NCBI RefSeq assembly: GCF_000378245.1
Contig: NZ_KB899491.1
Span: forward strand, 62,001 to 126,000
Source: Aromatoleum toluclasticum ATCC 700605
GTDB lineage: Bacteria > Pseudomonadota > Gammaproteobacteria > Burkholderiales > Rhodocyclaceae
DNA length: 64,000 bases
Reading direction: 5' to 3'
How positions within the stretch are numbered: the first letter of the stretch is position 1; each line of letters opens with the position of its first letter. This document shows positions 10,351-18,342 of this stretch, one piece after another. A program made the position numbers and the translations under genes. The notes beneath the pieces were generated by a model. It did no database searches and was not told where the DNA came from. It saw only the letters and a program-made list of their open reading frames with translations.

Positions 10351-10530
10351 GGAAATATCTCCGTGGGGAGTTTGGATTAAGAATTCATAATTATGGCTAT
10401 TTCACGCCTGAGCGTCGAGAGGGCTGTGGTGTCCCCGGCGATGCGAATGGCCGGTACAATCGGGCCGGCGACGCACCCGCGTCCATTCCCTTGCACGTCT
10501 CTGGCAACACGATCAGGCTGAGATAGATCG

Positions 10531-10893
10531 GTGTTCTCCACCGAACACACCCCTCGTTCCCGAACCGCCGCGCCGCGCCATCTGGCGTGGCTGCTTTGGC
10601 TCGCGCTGCTGCTGCCCATCGGGCAGCTGGCAGCGATGTGCCATGCGGTAACGCATGTGTCGGAGGAAACGAGTCGTCAGGCCGGGCGCGAGAAGGGCCT
10701 GCCCGACAAGGCCTGCGATCTGTGCCTGATTGCGGCCGCCCTCGGCGGGGGCGGCCTGCGTGGAGTGCCACCGCCTCCGCCGGACCTGACGGCGCGCCAC
10801 GAAGTGCCGCAGGCCGCGCTCGACGGCACATGGCTGCCGTTGCACGCGCGGGCCTACCTCAGCCGCGCGCCTCCCTTCCTCGTTCCGCACTGA
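10531..10893 (+). CDS. DUF2946-like small membrane protein, first gene of a metal-uptake group
   Basis: A 120-residue protein starting with GTG. It has a basic N-terminus, one hydrophobic segment (about 17-38), and a conserved-looking CDLCL pair of cysteines near residue 70 after a His/Cys stretch (MCHAVTH). This pattern is seen in DUF2946 proteins, often found with copper or zinc uptake genes. The outer-membrane, binding-protein and permease genes follow on the same strand. Start choice is uncertain because no strong ribosome site is visible. No function can be assigned beyond a likely link to metal handling. Confidence 0.6.
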   Translation: MFSTEHTPRSRTAAPRHLAWLLWLALLLPIGQLAAMCHAVTHVSEETSRQAGREKGLPDKACDLCLIAAALGGGGLRGVPPPPPDLTARHEVPQAALDGTWLPLHARAYLSRAPPFLVPH

Positions 10894-10968
10894 TTGTTGC
10901 CTCTTGCGCCCGCCCGCAATCGATTGCGAGCGGGTGCTTCTCGACGTCCTTGCCGGAGCAGGAAACTC

Positions 10969-12369
10969 ATGCACAAGCTTTTGCCGGCGAGCCTCGCGCT
11001 CGCCCTGGCCACGCCTTATTGCGCGCTGGCCGAATCCCCGTCCGATCTCGCCACGCTGCGTCAGGAGATCAACTCCATGCGTGCCGCCTACGAGGCACGC
11101 CTTGAGGCGCTGGAAACGCGCTTGAAGGCCGCGGAAGCCGCCGCGGCAAACTCCGCCACCGTTCCGGGGGCCACTGCGGCACCGGCCGCTGCCGTGGTCG
11201 CGAGCGCGCCACCTCCGCCGGCCCCGTTGACGTCGGGTGGCGGCGCCAACGCCTTCAATCCGGCCATATCGTTGATTCTCTCGGGTCTGTATACGAGTAC
11301 GTCGCGAGACCCCGAGCACTTCGCGATCTCCGGCTTCCAGCTGCCAACCGACGCGGAAGTAGGGCCGGGAACGCGCGGCCTGAGCCTGGCCGAAACCGAA
11401 CTCGGGATCTCGGCCAACATCGACCCCTGGTGGCGCGGCAGTACTGCGATCGCCCTTCATCCGGACAACGAAGTCTCGGTCGAGGAGGCCTATGTCCAGA
11501 CGACCTCGCTCGGCCACGGAGCGTCGCTGAAGGCAGGCCGCTTCTTTTCCGGCATCGGCTATCTGAACCAGCAGCACGCGCACAGCTGGGATTTCGTCGA
11601 CAACCCGCTCGCTTACCAGGCAATGCTCGGCACCCAGTTCGGCGACGACGGCGTGCAGTTGACATGGCTCGCGCCGATCGACCAGTACCTCGAACTGGGT
11701 GCCGAAGTCGGCCGGGGACGCAGCTTCCCCGGTACGGATACTTCGCGCAACGGCGCGGGCATGGTCGCGCTGACGGCGCATACCGGCGGCGACATCGGCG
11801 CGAGTCACAGCTGGCGCGCCGGACTGTCCGTGCTGCACGCGAGGGCCAAGGACCAGGAGCTCGACGCGATGGATACCGCCGGAAACAGCGTGACCAACGC
11901 CTTCAGCGGCAAGACGCGCGTGTGGGTGGCCGACGCCGTGTGGAAATGGGCGCCGAACGGCAATGCGACGCGCACCAGCTTCAAGCTGCAGGGGGAATAC
12001 CTGCGCAGCACGCGCGACGGCGACCTCGTCTACGACGTCGATAACGTCGCCAGTGCGGCCGACTACCGCGCGGTGCAGTCGGGCTGGTACCTGCAGGGGA
12101 TCTACCAGTTCATGCCGGGCTGGCGGGTCGGCCTGCGCACTGAGCAGCTCGATCCCGGTTCGTCCCGCTTCGGTGCGAACGCGGCGGCGCTGGACCTTGG
12201 CAATTACCGGCCGCGCAAGAACACGCTGATGTTCGACTACAACCCGAGCGAGTTCTCGCGCGTGCGCTTGCAGTTCGCGCGTGACCGCTCGCGTGAGGGC
12301 GTCACCGACAACCAGTTCTTCATCCAGTACCAGATGAGCCTGGGCGCGCACGGCGCGCATGGCTACTGA
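10969..12369 (+). CDS. Outer-membrane beta-barrel protein with N-terminal coiled coil (metal-uptake linked)
   Basis: A 466-residue exported protein. It has a signal peptide (about 1-22, cleavage after YCALA), a coiled coil (about 28-62, LATLRQEINSMRA onward), an Ala/Pro linker, then alternating strands rich in aromatic and polar residues. Barrel-like strands run to the end (LQFARDRS, FFIQYQMSLGAHG). It looks like a trimeric-porin-type or specialised barrel, not a TonB receptor: no plug or TonB box is visible. The binding-protein gene begins 28 bases later, so it may pass zinc or a zinc complex across the outer membrane; that is inference from context. Confidence 0.7.
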   Translation: MHKLLPASLALALATPYCALAESPSDLATLRQEINSMRAAYEARLEALETRLKAAEAAAANSATVPGATAAPAAAVVASAPPPPAPLTSGGGANAFNPAISLILSGLYTSTSRDPEHFAISGFQLPTDAEVGPGTRGLSLAETELGISANIDPWWRGSTAIALHPDNEVSVEEAYVQTTSLGHGASLKAGRFFSGIGYLNQQHAHSWDFVDNPLAYQAMLGTQFGDDGVQLTWLAPIDQYLELGAEVGRGRSFPGTDTSRNGAGMVALTAHTGGDIGASHSWRAGLSVLHARAKDQELDAMDTAGNSVTNAFSGKTRVWVADAVWKWAPNGNATRTSFKLQGEYLRSTRDGDLVYDVDNVASAADYRAVQSGWYLQGIYQFMPGWRVGLRTEQLDPGSSRFGANAAALDLGNYRPRKNTLMFDYNPSEFSRVRLQFARDRSREGVTDNQFFIQYQMSLGAHGAHGY

Positions 12370-12397
12370 CATGTCCTTAGTCGACGAGGAATACACC

Positions 12398-13315
12398 ATG
12401 ATGATCCGAAATGCCCTCATCGCCCTGCTTGCGGCGCCCCTCGCGCTGCTGGCGGGCCCCGCCGACGCGGCGTTGCGCGTCTTCGCCTGCGAGCCCGAGT
12501 GGGGTGCGCTCGCGCAGGAACTCGGCGGCAACCTGGTCGAGGTGTCGGTTGCCACCGGCGCACTGCAGGACCCGCACCAGATCCAGGCCAAGCCGAGCCT
12601 GATTGCGCGTGCCCGCAACGCCGATCTCGTCGTGTGCACGGGCGCCGAGCTGGAGATCGGCTGGCTGCCGATACTGCTGCAGCAGTCCGGAAACGCGAAG
12701 GTGCAGCCCGGCCAGCCGGGCAACTTCGCCGCGGCCGACTACGTGCGCAAGCTCGACGTGCCGGGCCAGCTCGATCGCTCGCAGGGCGACGTGCATGCCG
12801 CCGGCAATCCGCACATCCAGACCGATCCGCGCAACATCGCCCAGGTCGCGACCGCGCTCGGCACGCGCCTGCAGCAGGTCGATCCGGCGCACGCGGGCGA
12901 GTACGCCCGGCGGCAGGCCGATTTCGCACAGCGCTGGCAGCAGGCGATCGCGCGCTGGAGCGCGCAGGCCGCGCCGCTGAAGGGCGCGCCGGTGGTGTCG
13001 CAGCACAAGGCCTTCACCTATCTCTACGACTGGCTCGGCCTGAAGGAAGTCGCCGTGCTCGAGCCCAAGCCCGGCGTGGAGCCTACCGCATCGCATCTGC
13101 AAGGGGTGTTGTCCGCGCTGAAGGGCACGCCGGTACGCATGGTGATCCATGCCGCATACCAGGATTCGCGCGCGTCGGAATGGCTCAATACCAATGCGGG
13201 GGTCCCCGCGGTGAAGCTACCCTTCACCGTCGGCGGCAGCGAGGGTGCGAAGGACCTCTTCGGTCTGTTCGACGATACCGTGGCCCGTCTGCTCGCCGCC
13301 GGGGGCAAGCAATGA
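12398..13315 (+). CDS. Metal ABC transporter, periplasmic binding protein (ZnuA/TroA family)
   Basis: A 305-residue cluster A-I binding protein with a signal peptide (about 1-25). Metal-site residues expected for the family are seen: a histidine in DPHQIQ, one in GNPHIQTD, and one in QHKAFTYLYDWLG, with a likely acidic ligand near the C-terminus. The histidine-rich loop of typical ZnuA is missing. It should capture zinc or manganese for the permease encoded by the overlapping next gene (ATGA overlap at 13312-13315). AGGA lies before ATG 12398. Confidence 0.8.
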   Translation: MMIRNALIALLAAPLALLAGPADAALRVFACEPEWGALAQELGGNLVEVSVATGALQDPHQIQAKPSLIARARNADLVVCTGAELEIGWLPILLQQSGNAKVQPGQPGNFAAADYVRKLDVPGQLDRSQGDVHAAGNPHIQTDPRNIAQVATALGTRLQQVDPAHAGEYARRQADFAQRWQQAIARWSAQAAPLKGAPVVSQHKAFTYLYDWLGLKEVAVLEPKPGVEPTASHLQGVLSALKGTPVRMVIHAAYQDSRASEWLNTNAGVPAVKLPFTVGGSEGAKDLFGLFDDTVARLLAAGGKQ

Positions 13316-14091
13316 ACTGGAGCGCGTTCGACTGGGGCATCCTCGGACCCGCGCTCGCCGCAGGACTGCTGGTGCTCGCGACGCACGTGCCGCTGGGCAC
13401 GCAGGTGCTTGACCGCGGCATCGTGTTCATCGATCTCGCGATTGCGCAGATTGCCGGACTCGGCGTGATTGCCGCCGACGCGCTGGGCATGCCCGAGGGG
13501 GGCGTCGCGGTGCAGTTCGCGGCCGTCGGTGCGGCGCTCCTCGGCGCGCTGCTGCTCACCTGGACCGAACGGCGGGCGCCGCGTCAGCAGGAGGCGCTGA
13601 TCGGCGTGATGTTCATCCTCGCGGCCTGCGCAGGCATCCTGCTCCTCGCGGGCAACCCGCACGGCGGCGAACACCTGAAGGATCTCCTGGTCGGGCAGAT
13701 CCTGTGGGTCAGCACGACGCAGCTGCTGTGGCTGGCGGCCGTGTCGGCGTTGCTGCTCGCGGCGATGTGGCTGGGGCTGGTCCGCCGGCTCGGCCGTTTC
13801 GGTTTCTACGCCGCGTTCGCGCTCGCGGTGACGGCGTCCGTGCAGCTCGTCGGCGTGTATCTCGTGTTTTCGAGCCTCATCATCCCGGCGCTCGGCACGC
13901 GCGCGCACTATGGGGCGCGGCGCTATGGCGTCGCCTATGCCCTCGGCGCGACCGGCTATGCAGTCGGGCTGGCGCTGTCGGCAGTGTTCGATCTGCCTTC
14001 GGGCGCGGTGATCGTGTGGACGCTGGCGGCCTGCGCGCTGGTGGGGGCGGCTGCGGCACGGCCGGCCGCGGTGCCGGCCGAGGTCCGCTGA
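13312..14091 (+). CDS. Metal ABC transporter permease (ZnuB/ABC-3 family)
   Basis: A 259-residue inner-membrane protein with about seven to eight hydrophobic segments and ABC-3 family features: ATHVPLGTQVLDRGIVFIDLAIAQIAG near the start and LVGVYLVFSSLIIPALG near residue 190. It forms the channel for the binding protein encoded just upstream, whose stop codon it overlaps. The cognate ATPase (ZnuC) is not encoded next to it; the next gene is on the opposite strand. Confidence 0.83.
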   Translation: MNWSAFDWGILGPALAAGLLVLATHVPLGTQVLDRGIVFIDLAIAQIAGLGVIAADALGMPEGGVAVQFAAVGAALLGALLLTWTERRAPRQQEALIGVMFILAACAGILLLAGNPHGGEHLKDLLVGQILWVSTTQLLWLAAVSALLLAAMWLGLVRRLGRFGFYAAFALAVTASVQLVGVYLVFSSLIIPALGTRAHYGARRYGVAYALGATGYAVGLALSAVFDLPSGAVIVWTLAACALVGAAAARPAAVPAEVR

Positions 14092-14154
14092 ACGGCGCCG
14101 GAGGAGGGCTGCCCGTGCGCGATGGCGGGCGCCCTTCACGTCACCCCGGTGCGC

Positions 14155-14892
14155 CTACTCCCAGCCGACCTGGGCCGCGAACAGGTAGCCCGCGCCATAC
14201 ACGGTCTTGATCAGCTTCGGGCTGTGCGGGTCGTCGCCGAGCTTGCGGCGCAGGCGCGAGATGCGCACGTCGATGCTGCGGTCGAAGGGATCGACGTCGC
14301 GCTCGCCGAGGAGTTGTTCGCGGCTGAGGATCTTGTTCGGACGACGTACCAGAGTCAGGAGCAGGGCGGCTTCGGCCGATGACAGGCTGGTTTCGCTGCC
14401 GTCCGTGTGTACGAGCGAATGGCGCCCCGTGTCGAACTGCCAGTTGCCGAAGCGGGCGACGGTGCGCTCCGGCGGCGCCGCGTCGCCGGGCGCATCGGGC
14501 GCGGCGGCGCGCGTGTAGCGGCGCAGGATGGAGCGCACGCGGGCGACCAGTTCGCGCGGTTCGAAAGGCTTGACGATGTAGTCGTCGGCGCCGAGTTCGA
14601 GGCCCAGCACGCGGTCCGTGAGGTCGTTGCGGCCGGTGAGGATCAGCACTGCGCAGGGGCTGCCGTCCTGCAGTTCGCGCACGACCTGCATGCCGTCCAT
14701 GTCGGGCAGGCCGAGGTCGACGATCACGAGGTCGGGCGAGGTCTGGTGCGCCCGCGCGAGCAGCTCGCGCCCGGTGCGCAGGTGTTCGCTGCGGAAGCCG
14801 TAGCCGGACAGCGCGCTGCAGATGATGCGTGCGATGTCCGGTTCGTCCTCCAGCACGAGGATCAGCGGCGAGGAAGTCTCTTGTCCGGTCAT
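14155..14892 (-). CDS. OmpR-family response regulator
   Basis: A 245-residue two-component regulator: receiver domain (about 10-122; acidic pocket LEDEPD, phospho-Asp in VIVDLGLPDMDG, LTGRND, and KPFEPREL) and a C-terminal winged-helix DNA-binding domain (about 145-240; FDRSIDVRISRLRRKL and KTVYGAGYLF). It overlaps the hybrid kinase gene by four bases (ATGA, 14889-14892) and is translated after it, so the two are a cognate pair. The stimulus and targets are unknown. Confidence 0.88.
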   Translation of the reverse strand: MTGQETSSPLILVLEDEPDIARIICSALSGYGFRSEHLRTGRELLARAHQTSPDLVIVDLGLPDMDGMQVVRELQDGSPCAVLILTGRNDLTDRVLGLELGADDYIVKPFEPRELVARVRSILRRYTRAAAPDAPGDAAPPERTVARFGNWQFDTGRHSLVHTDGSETSLSSAEAALLLTLVRRPNKILSREQLLGERDVDPFDRSIDVRISRLRRKLGDDPHSPKLIKTVYGAGYLFAAQVGWE

Positions 14893-17018
14893 GTGCGGGG
14901 CGTCTCTCCCTCTGCGGAACCTGTCCTGTTGTAGTCGGGCAGCGCATCGAGCGCGGCCGCGAGCGCAGCCTGGTCGAAGGGTTTGCGCAGCACGGGCACG
15001 TCGAGTTCGGCGGTGCCGGCGAGCGCGTTGTCGCTCGCGTAGCCGGTAATCATGAGGATGGGCATGTCGGGACGCAAGGCGCGCGTGCGCGTCACCAGTT
15101 CGCGCCCGCCGATGCCGCCGGGCATGATGGTGTCGGTGACGAGGAGCGCGATGTCGGGAACTGCTTCGAGCAGCAGCCAGGCTTCGACGCCGTCGGCGGC
15201 CTCGATCACGGTGTGGCCGAGCGCGGTGAGCTGCAGGCGGATGATGCGCCGCACCTCGGGCTCGTCCTCGACCAGCAGGACCGGCCCGGCCACGCTGCGC
15301 ACGGGATTCAGGGCGAGCGTCGCGGCACGCTCGTCCGCGACCGCGGGCCCTTCGGCGCGCGGCAGCACGAAAGTGACCGTGGTGCCCTGGTCGGGCGTGC
15401 TGCGGATGCGGATGTTGCCGCCCGACTGGCGCACGAAGCCGTACACCATCGCAAGCCCCAGTCCGCTGCCGCGCCCGAAGGGCTTGGTCGTGAAGAAGGG
15501 CTCGAACAGGCGCGGCATGAGTTCCGGGTCGATGCCGCTGCCGGTGTCGGCGACGTCGATCTGCACGTAGTCGCCGGCCTGCAGCTCGGTGAGCGCGGCG
15601 ACGCCCTCGTCGATGTGGCGTTCGCTGATCGCGATCCTCAGGTCGCCGCCGTCGGGCATCGCGTCGCGCGCGTTGAGGGCGAGGTTGAGCAGCGCGTTCT
15701 CCAGCTGGTGGGCGTCGACGAAGGCGTGCAGCGGCGCGCCGGGCAGGCTCGTATGCAGGCGCACGTTCTCGGTCAGCGAGCGCGCGAGCAGTTGCGCCAT
15801 GTCCTGCACCAGTGCGCCGACTTCGACCGCGCGCGGCTCCAGCGCCTGGCCGCGCGAAAAGGTGAGCAGGCGCTTGATGAGTTCCGCGCCGCGGCGGGCC
15901 GCATGCAGCGCGGGGTCGAGGTGTTCGGTGAGCGTGCCGGGGGGCGCCTGCGCCTGCAGCGCGGCGAGGTTGCCGATGATGATCGTGAGCAGGTTGTTGA
16001 AGTCGTGCGCGAGGCCGCCGGTGAGCTGCCCCACGGCCTCCATCTTCTGCGCCTGGATCAGCGCGGCCTGGCTCGCCTTCTGTTCGGTGATGTCGGTCGA
16101 CAGGACGAAGTAGCCCCTCACTTCACCCCTTCCTTCACCCCTCTCGTCGCCCTGTGCGGACATCTCCGGCACGATCACGCTGCGCGCGTGCACGGTGCGG
16201 CCGTTGGCGAGCTTGCGCGCATATTCGTAGCTCACGCGCTCGCCGCGGTCCACGACCGCGAGGCGCTGCCGGACGACCGGATAGAGTTCGGGGCCGAACA
16301 CGCTCAGGATCGTGCGCCCGACGATCTCGTCCTTGCTCAGCCCGAACCACTCCGCATAGCCGCGGTTGGCGAACTGGTACACCTCGTCGCGGCCGACGTA
16401 GGCGATTAGCGCGGGGATCGAGTCGATGATGGTCTTGAGCTTTTCCTCGCTGTGGCGCAGCGCGTCGGCGATCTGGTCGATCTCGGCATTGGCGTGCGCG
16501 AGCCGCGCGTTGGCGTTCTCGAGCTCCTGCGTGCGCGCCTTGACGCGGCCTTCGAGCTCGAGATTCTGCTGGTGGATCACCGCCTCGGCGCGGCGCTGCT
16601 CGGTGACATCGGTCCACAACGAGACGAAGCCGAGGTTGGGGATGGGCACGCCGCGAACCGCGAGGATCTTGCCGTTCGGGCGTTCGCGCTCCAGATAGTG
16701 CGGCAGGAAGGCGCGCGCCGCCGCCATGCGCTCGGACACCAGCTTTTCAAGCTCGCCGTCGCCGTACTCCCCGCGCTCCGCATTGAAGCGCACGAACTCC
16801 TCGAAGGGGGTGCCGACCCGCACCAGCTTCTCCGGGAAATCCAGCAGGCGGAGCAGGGCCTTGTTCCAGGTCACGAGCTTGGGTGTCGCGTCGAACACCG
16901 CGATCGCCTGGTCGAGGAGATCCAGTCCGGCGAGCAGCAGGTCGTAGCGGCGCAGCTCCTGCGAGGACATGCGGGAGGGGGGCTTGCCGGGGTCGGGCAG
17001 GGGGGTGTTGCGTAGCAT
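14889..17018 (-). CDS. Hybrid sensor histidine kinase (PAS-PAS-HisKA-HATPase-receiver)
   Basis: A 709-residue kinase without clear membrane segments. A PAS domain of the PAS_7 type lies at about 25-140 (AIAVFDATPKLVTWNKALL). A coiled coil follows at about 145-195, a second PAS at 195-315 (EYARKLANGRTVHAR), and a HisKA box GGLAHDFNNLL with His338. The HATPase has its N box in NLALNARDAMPDGG and its G2 region in GSGLGLAMVYGF. A C-terminal receiver (about 585-700; LLVEDEPEVRR, TDTIMPGG) ends the protein. It probably senses a cytoplasmic signal and works through the overlapping OmpR-type regulator. A short charged insert (GDERGEGRGEVRG) sits in the second PAS. Confidence 0.85.
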   Translation of the reverse strand: MLRNTPLPDPGKPPSRMSSQELRRYDLLLAGLDLLDQAIAVFDATPKLVTWNKALLRLLDFPEKLVRVGTPFEEFVRFNAERGEYGDGELEKLVSERMAAARAFLPHYLERERPNGKILAVRGVPIPNLGFVSLWTDVTEQRRAEAVIHQQNLELEGRVKARTQELENANARLAHANAEIDQIADALRHSEEKLKTIIDSIPALIAYVGRDEVYQFANRGYAEWFGLSKDEIVGRTILSVFGPELYPVVRQRLAVVDRGERVSYEYARKLANGRTVHARSVIVPEMSAQGDERGEGRGEVRGYFVLSTDITEQKASQAALIQAQKMEAVGQLTGGLAHDFNNLLTIIIGNLAALQAQAPPGTLTEHLDPALHAARRGAELIKRLLTFSRGQALEPRAVEVGALVQDMAQLLARSLTENVRLHTSLPGAPLHAFVDAHQLENALLNLALNARDAMPDGGDLRIAISERHIDEGVAALTELQAGDYVQIDVADTGSGIDPELMPRLFEPFFTTKPFGRGSGLGLAMVYGFVRQSGGNIRIRSTPDQGTTVTFVLPRAEGPAVADERAATLALNPVRSVAGPVLLVEDEPEVRRIIRLQLTALGHTVIEAADGVEAWLLLEAVPDIALLVTDTIMPGGIGGRELVTRTRALRPDMPILMITGYASDNALAGTAELDVPVLRKPFDQAALAAALDALPDYNRTGSAEGETPRT

Positions 17019-17097
17019 TATCGGATCGGCTTCGGAGGAGGCTGCGCCATTCTAGAGCAGGACCCGGTCGTGGCGCGGACTCTCGACCCCACACGCG

Positions 17098-18192
17098 CTA
17101 GGCGCTGCGGCGGCCGGCCGGCTGATGGTGCAATTGCTGGCGGAAGCGTTCGGGCGACTGCCCGGTCCATGCGACGCACGCACGGTAGAACGCGGACGGG
17201 TCCGCATAGCCCAGCTCGGCGGCGATCGTCGCGATCGGCAGTTGCGTCTTCGTCAGCCGCGACAACGCGATGTCGCGCCGCAGCGCGTCCTTGATCGAGC
17301 GGAAGCTCGCGCCCTCGTCCTCCAGGCGGCGGTGCAGCGTGCGCGGCGACAGGTGCAGGCGCGCGGCGACGTCCTCGAGCGCGAGGTTCAGGGGGAGCGC
17401 GTCGCGCAGCAGGTCGCGCACGCGCAGCACCATGTCGCGGTCACGCCGGTAGAGCATCGTGATCTTGCCCGGTGCGCCGTCGAGGAAGGCCTTGAGCGCC
17501 GCCTCGTCACGGCGCACCGGCAGGTCGAGCAGGTTGTCGCGCAGGCGAGCGACCAGCGTGCCGGCGTCGAAGAAGGAAAGTTCGGTGTAGACCAGCGCGT
17601 AATCATCGGCATGCGCCGGGCGCGGATAGGGGAAATGCACCGAATCCAGCGCCAGCCCGCGCCCGGCCAGCCAGCACGCCACCGCGTGGATCAGGCGCAG
17701 CAGCCATTCGAAGGCGAACACGCGCGCCGGGTCGCCGCGCCAGTCCGCGAGGCGCCGTGTCTCCGAGATGCGCAGTTCGGCGCGTTCGTCCTCCGGATCC
17801 TCGGCGCGGCGCACGCTCACCGCGAGGTCGGGCAGCACGATGCGCAGGAAGCGCGACGCGCGGTCGAGCGCCTCGCCCAGCGTCGCCGCGCCCAGCATGC
17901 CGCGGCACAGGAACTCGAAGCTGCCGCAGCGCATCGGCTGCGCGAACAGCGCGAAGCCCTCGTCGTCGAGCGCGCGCGTGATGTCGTTGTAGAGCCGTGC
18001 GTAACGGTCGATCGGCACCCGCGTGGCGGAGTCTGCAAGCTCGATGCCGGCGGCGGCGAGAAAGGGCGCCGGATCGCGTCCGCGGCGCTGCAGCCCGGCG
18101 AGCATCCCGGTCACGAAACCCATGGCCACCGTGGCGCGCTTCGGGCGAAGCGGCGCCGCATCGGTGCCGGAGGGCGGCAGGGGGATGGGCAT
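17098..18192 (-). CDS. AraC-family transcriptional regulator (OruR/ArgR-like N-domain)
   Basis: A 364-residue regulator with an N-terminal arabinose-binding-like domain of the AraC_N/OruR kind (about 40-225) and a C-terminal double helix-turn-helix (about 265-350). The latter has VAARLHLSPRTLHRRLEDEG and IAAELGYADPSAFYRAC. The frame is open far upstream on this strand, but only as antisense to icmF; ATG 18192 with AGGA nearby is the sensible start. It is divergent from icmF with a 150-base shared control region, so it may regulate icmF in response to an acid or amino acid; this is inference. Confidence 0.82.
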   Translation of the reverse strand: MPIPLPPSGTDAAPLRPKRATVAMGFVTGMLAGLQRRGRDPAPFLAAAGIELADSATRVPIDRYARLYNDITRALDDEGFALFAQPMRCGSFEFLCRGMLGAATLGEALDRASRFLRIVLPDLAVSVRRAEDPEDERAELRISETRRLADWRGDPARVFAFEWLLRLIHAVACWLAGRGLALDSVHFPYPRPAHADDYALVYTELSFFDAGTLVARLRDNLLDLPVRRDEAALKAFLDGAPGKITMLYRRDRDMVLRVRDLLRDALPLNLALEDVAARLHLSPRTLHRRLEDEGASFRSIKDALRRDIALSRLTKTQLPIATIAAELGYADPSAFYRACVAWTGQSPERFRQQLHHQPAGRRSA

Positions 18193-18238
18193 GCGGAAGC
18201 TTCCTGACGGGCGAAGAGAGATTGGCAGATTTTGCACG

Positions 18239-18259
18239 ATTGTCGTCGGTACGCACAAT
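18239..18259. promoter_or_regulatory. Candidate operator in the araC-type/icmF divergent region
   Basis: ATTGT (18239-18243) and ACAAT (18255-18259) form an inverted repeat with an 11-base spacer, flanked by TTTTGC and GCAAAG. It lies between the two divergent start codons and could bind the AraC-type regulator. The match is short, so chance is possible. Confidence 0.3.
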
Positions 18260-18342
18260 GGCAAAGGTGCCGTCCGCCTTCTAACATTAAGCCCACAAAC
18301 ATGAGCGAGCGCCGCCCGGGCGCCAACCAGAGGGAAGAAGGC

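Noticed and set aside
13024-14139. Minus-strand 371-codon frame opposite the permease gene
   Set aside because: Antisense shadow of the binding-protein and permease genes, His/Arg-rich with no family features.
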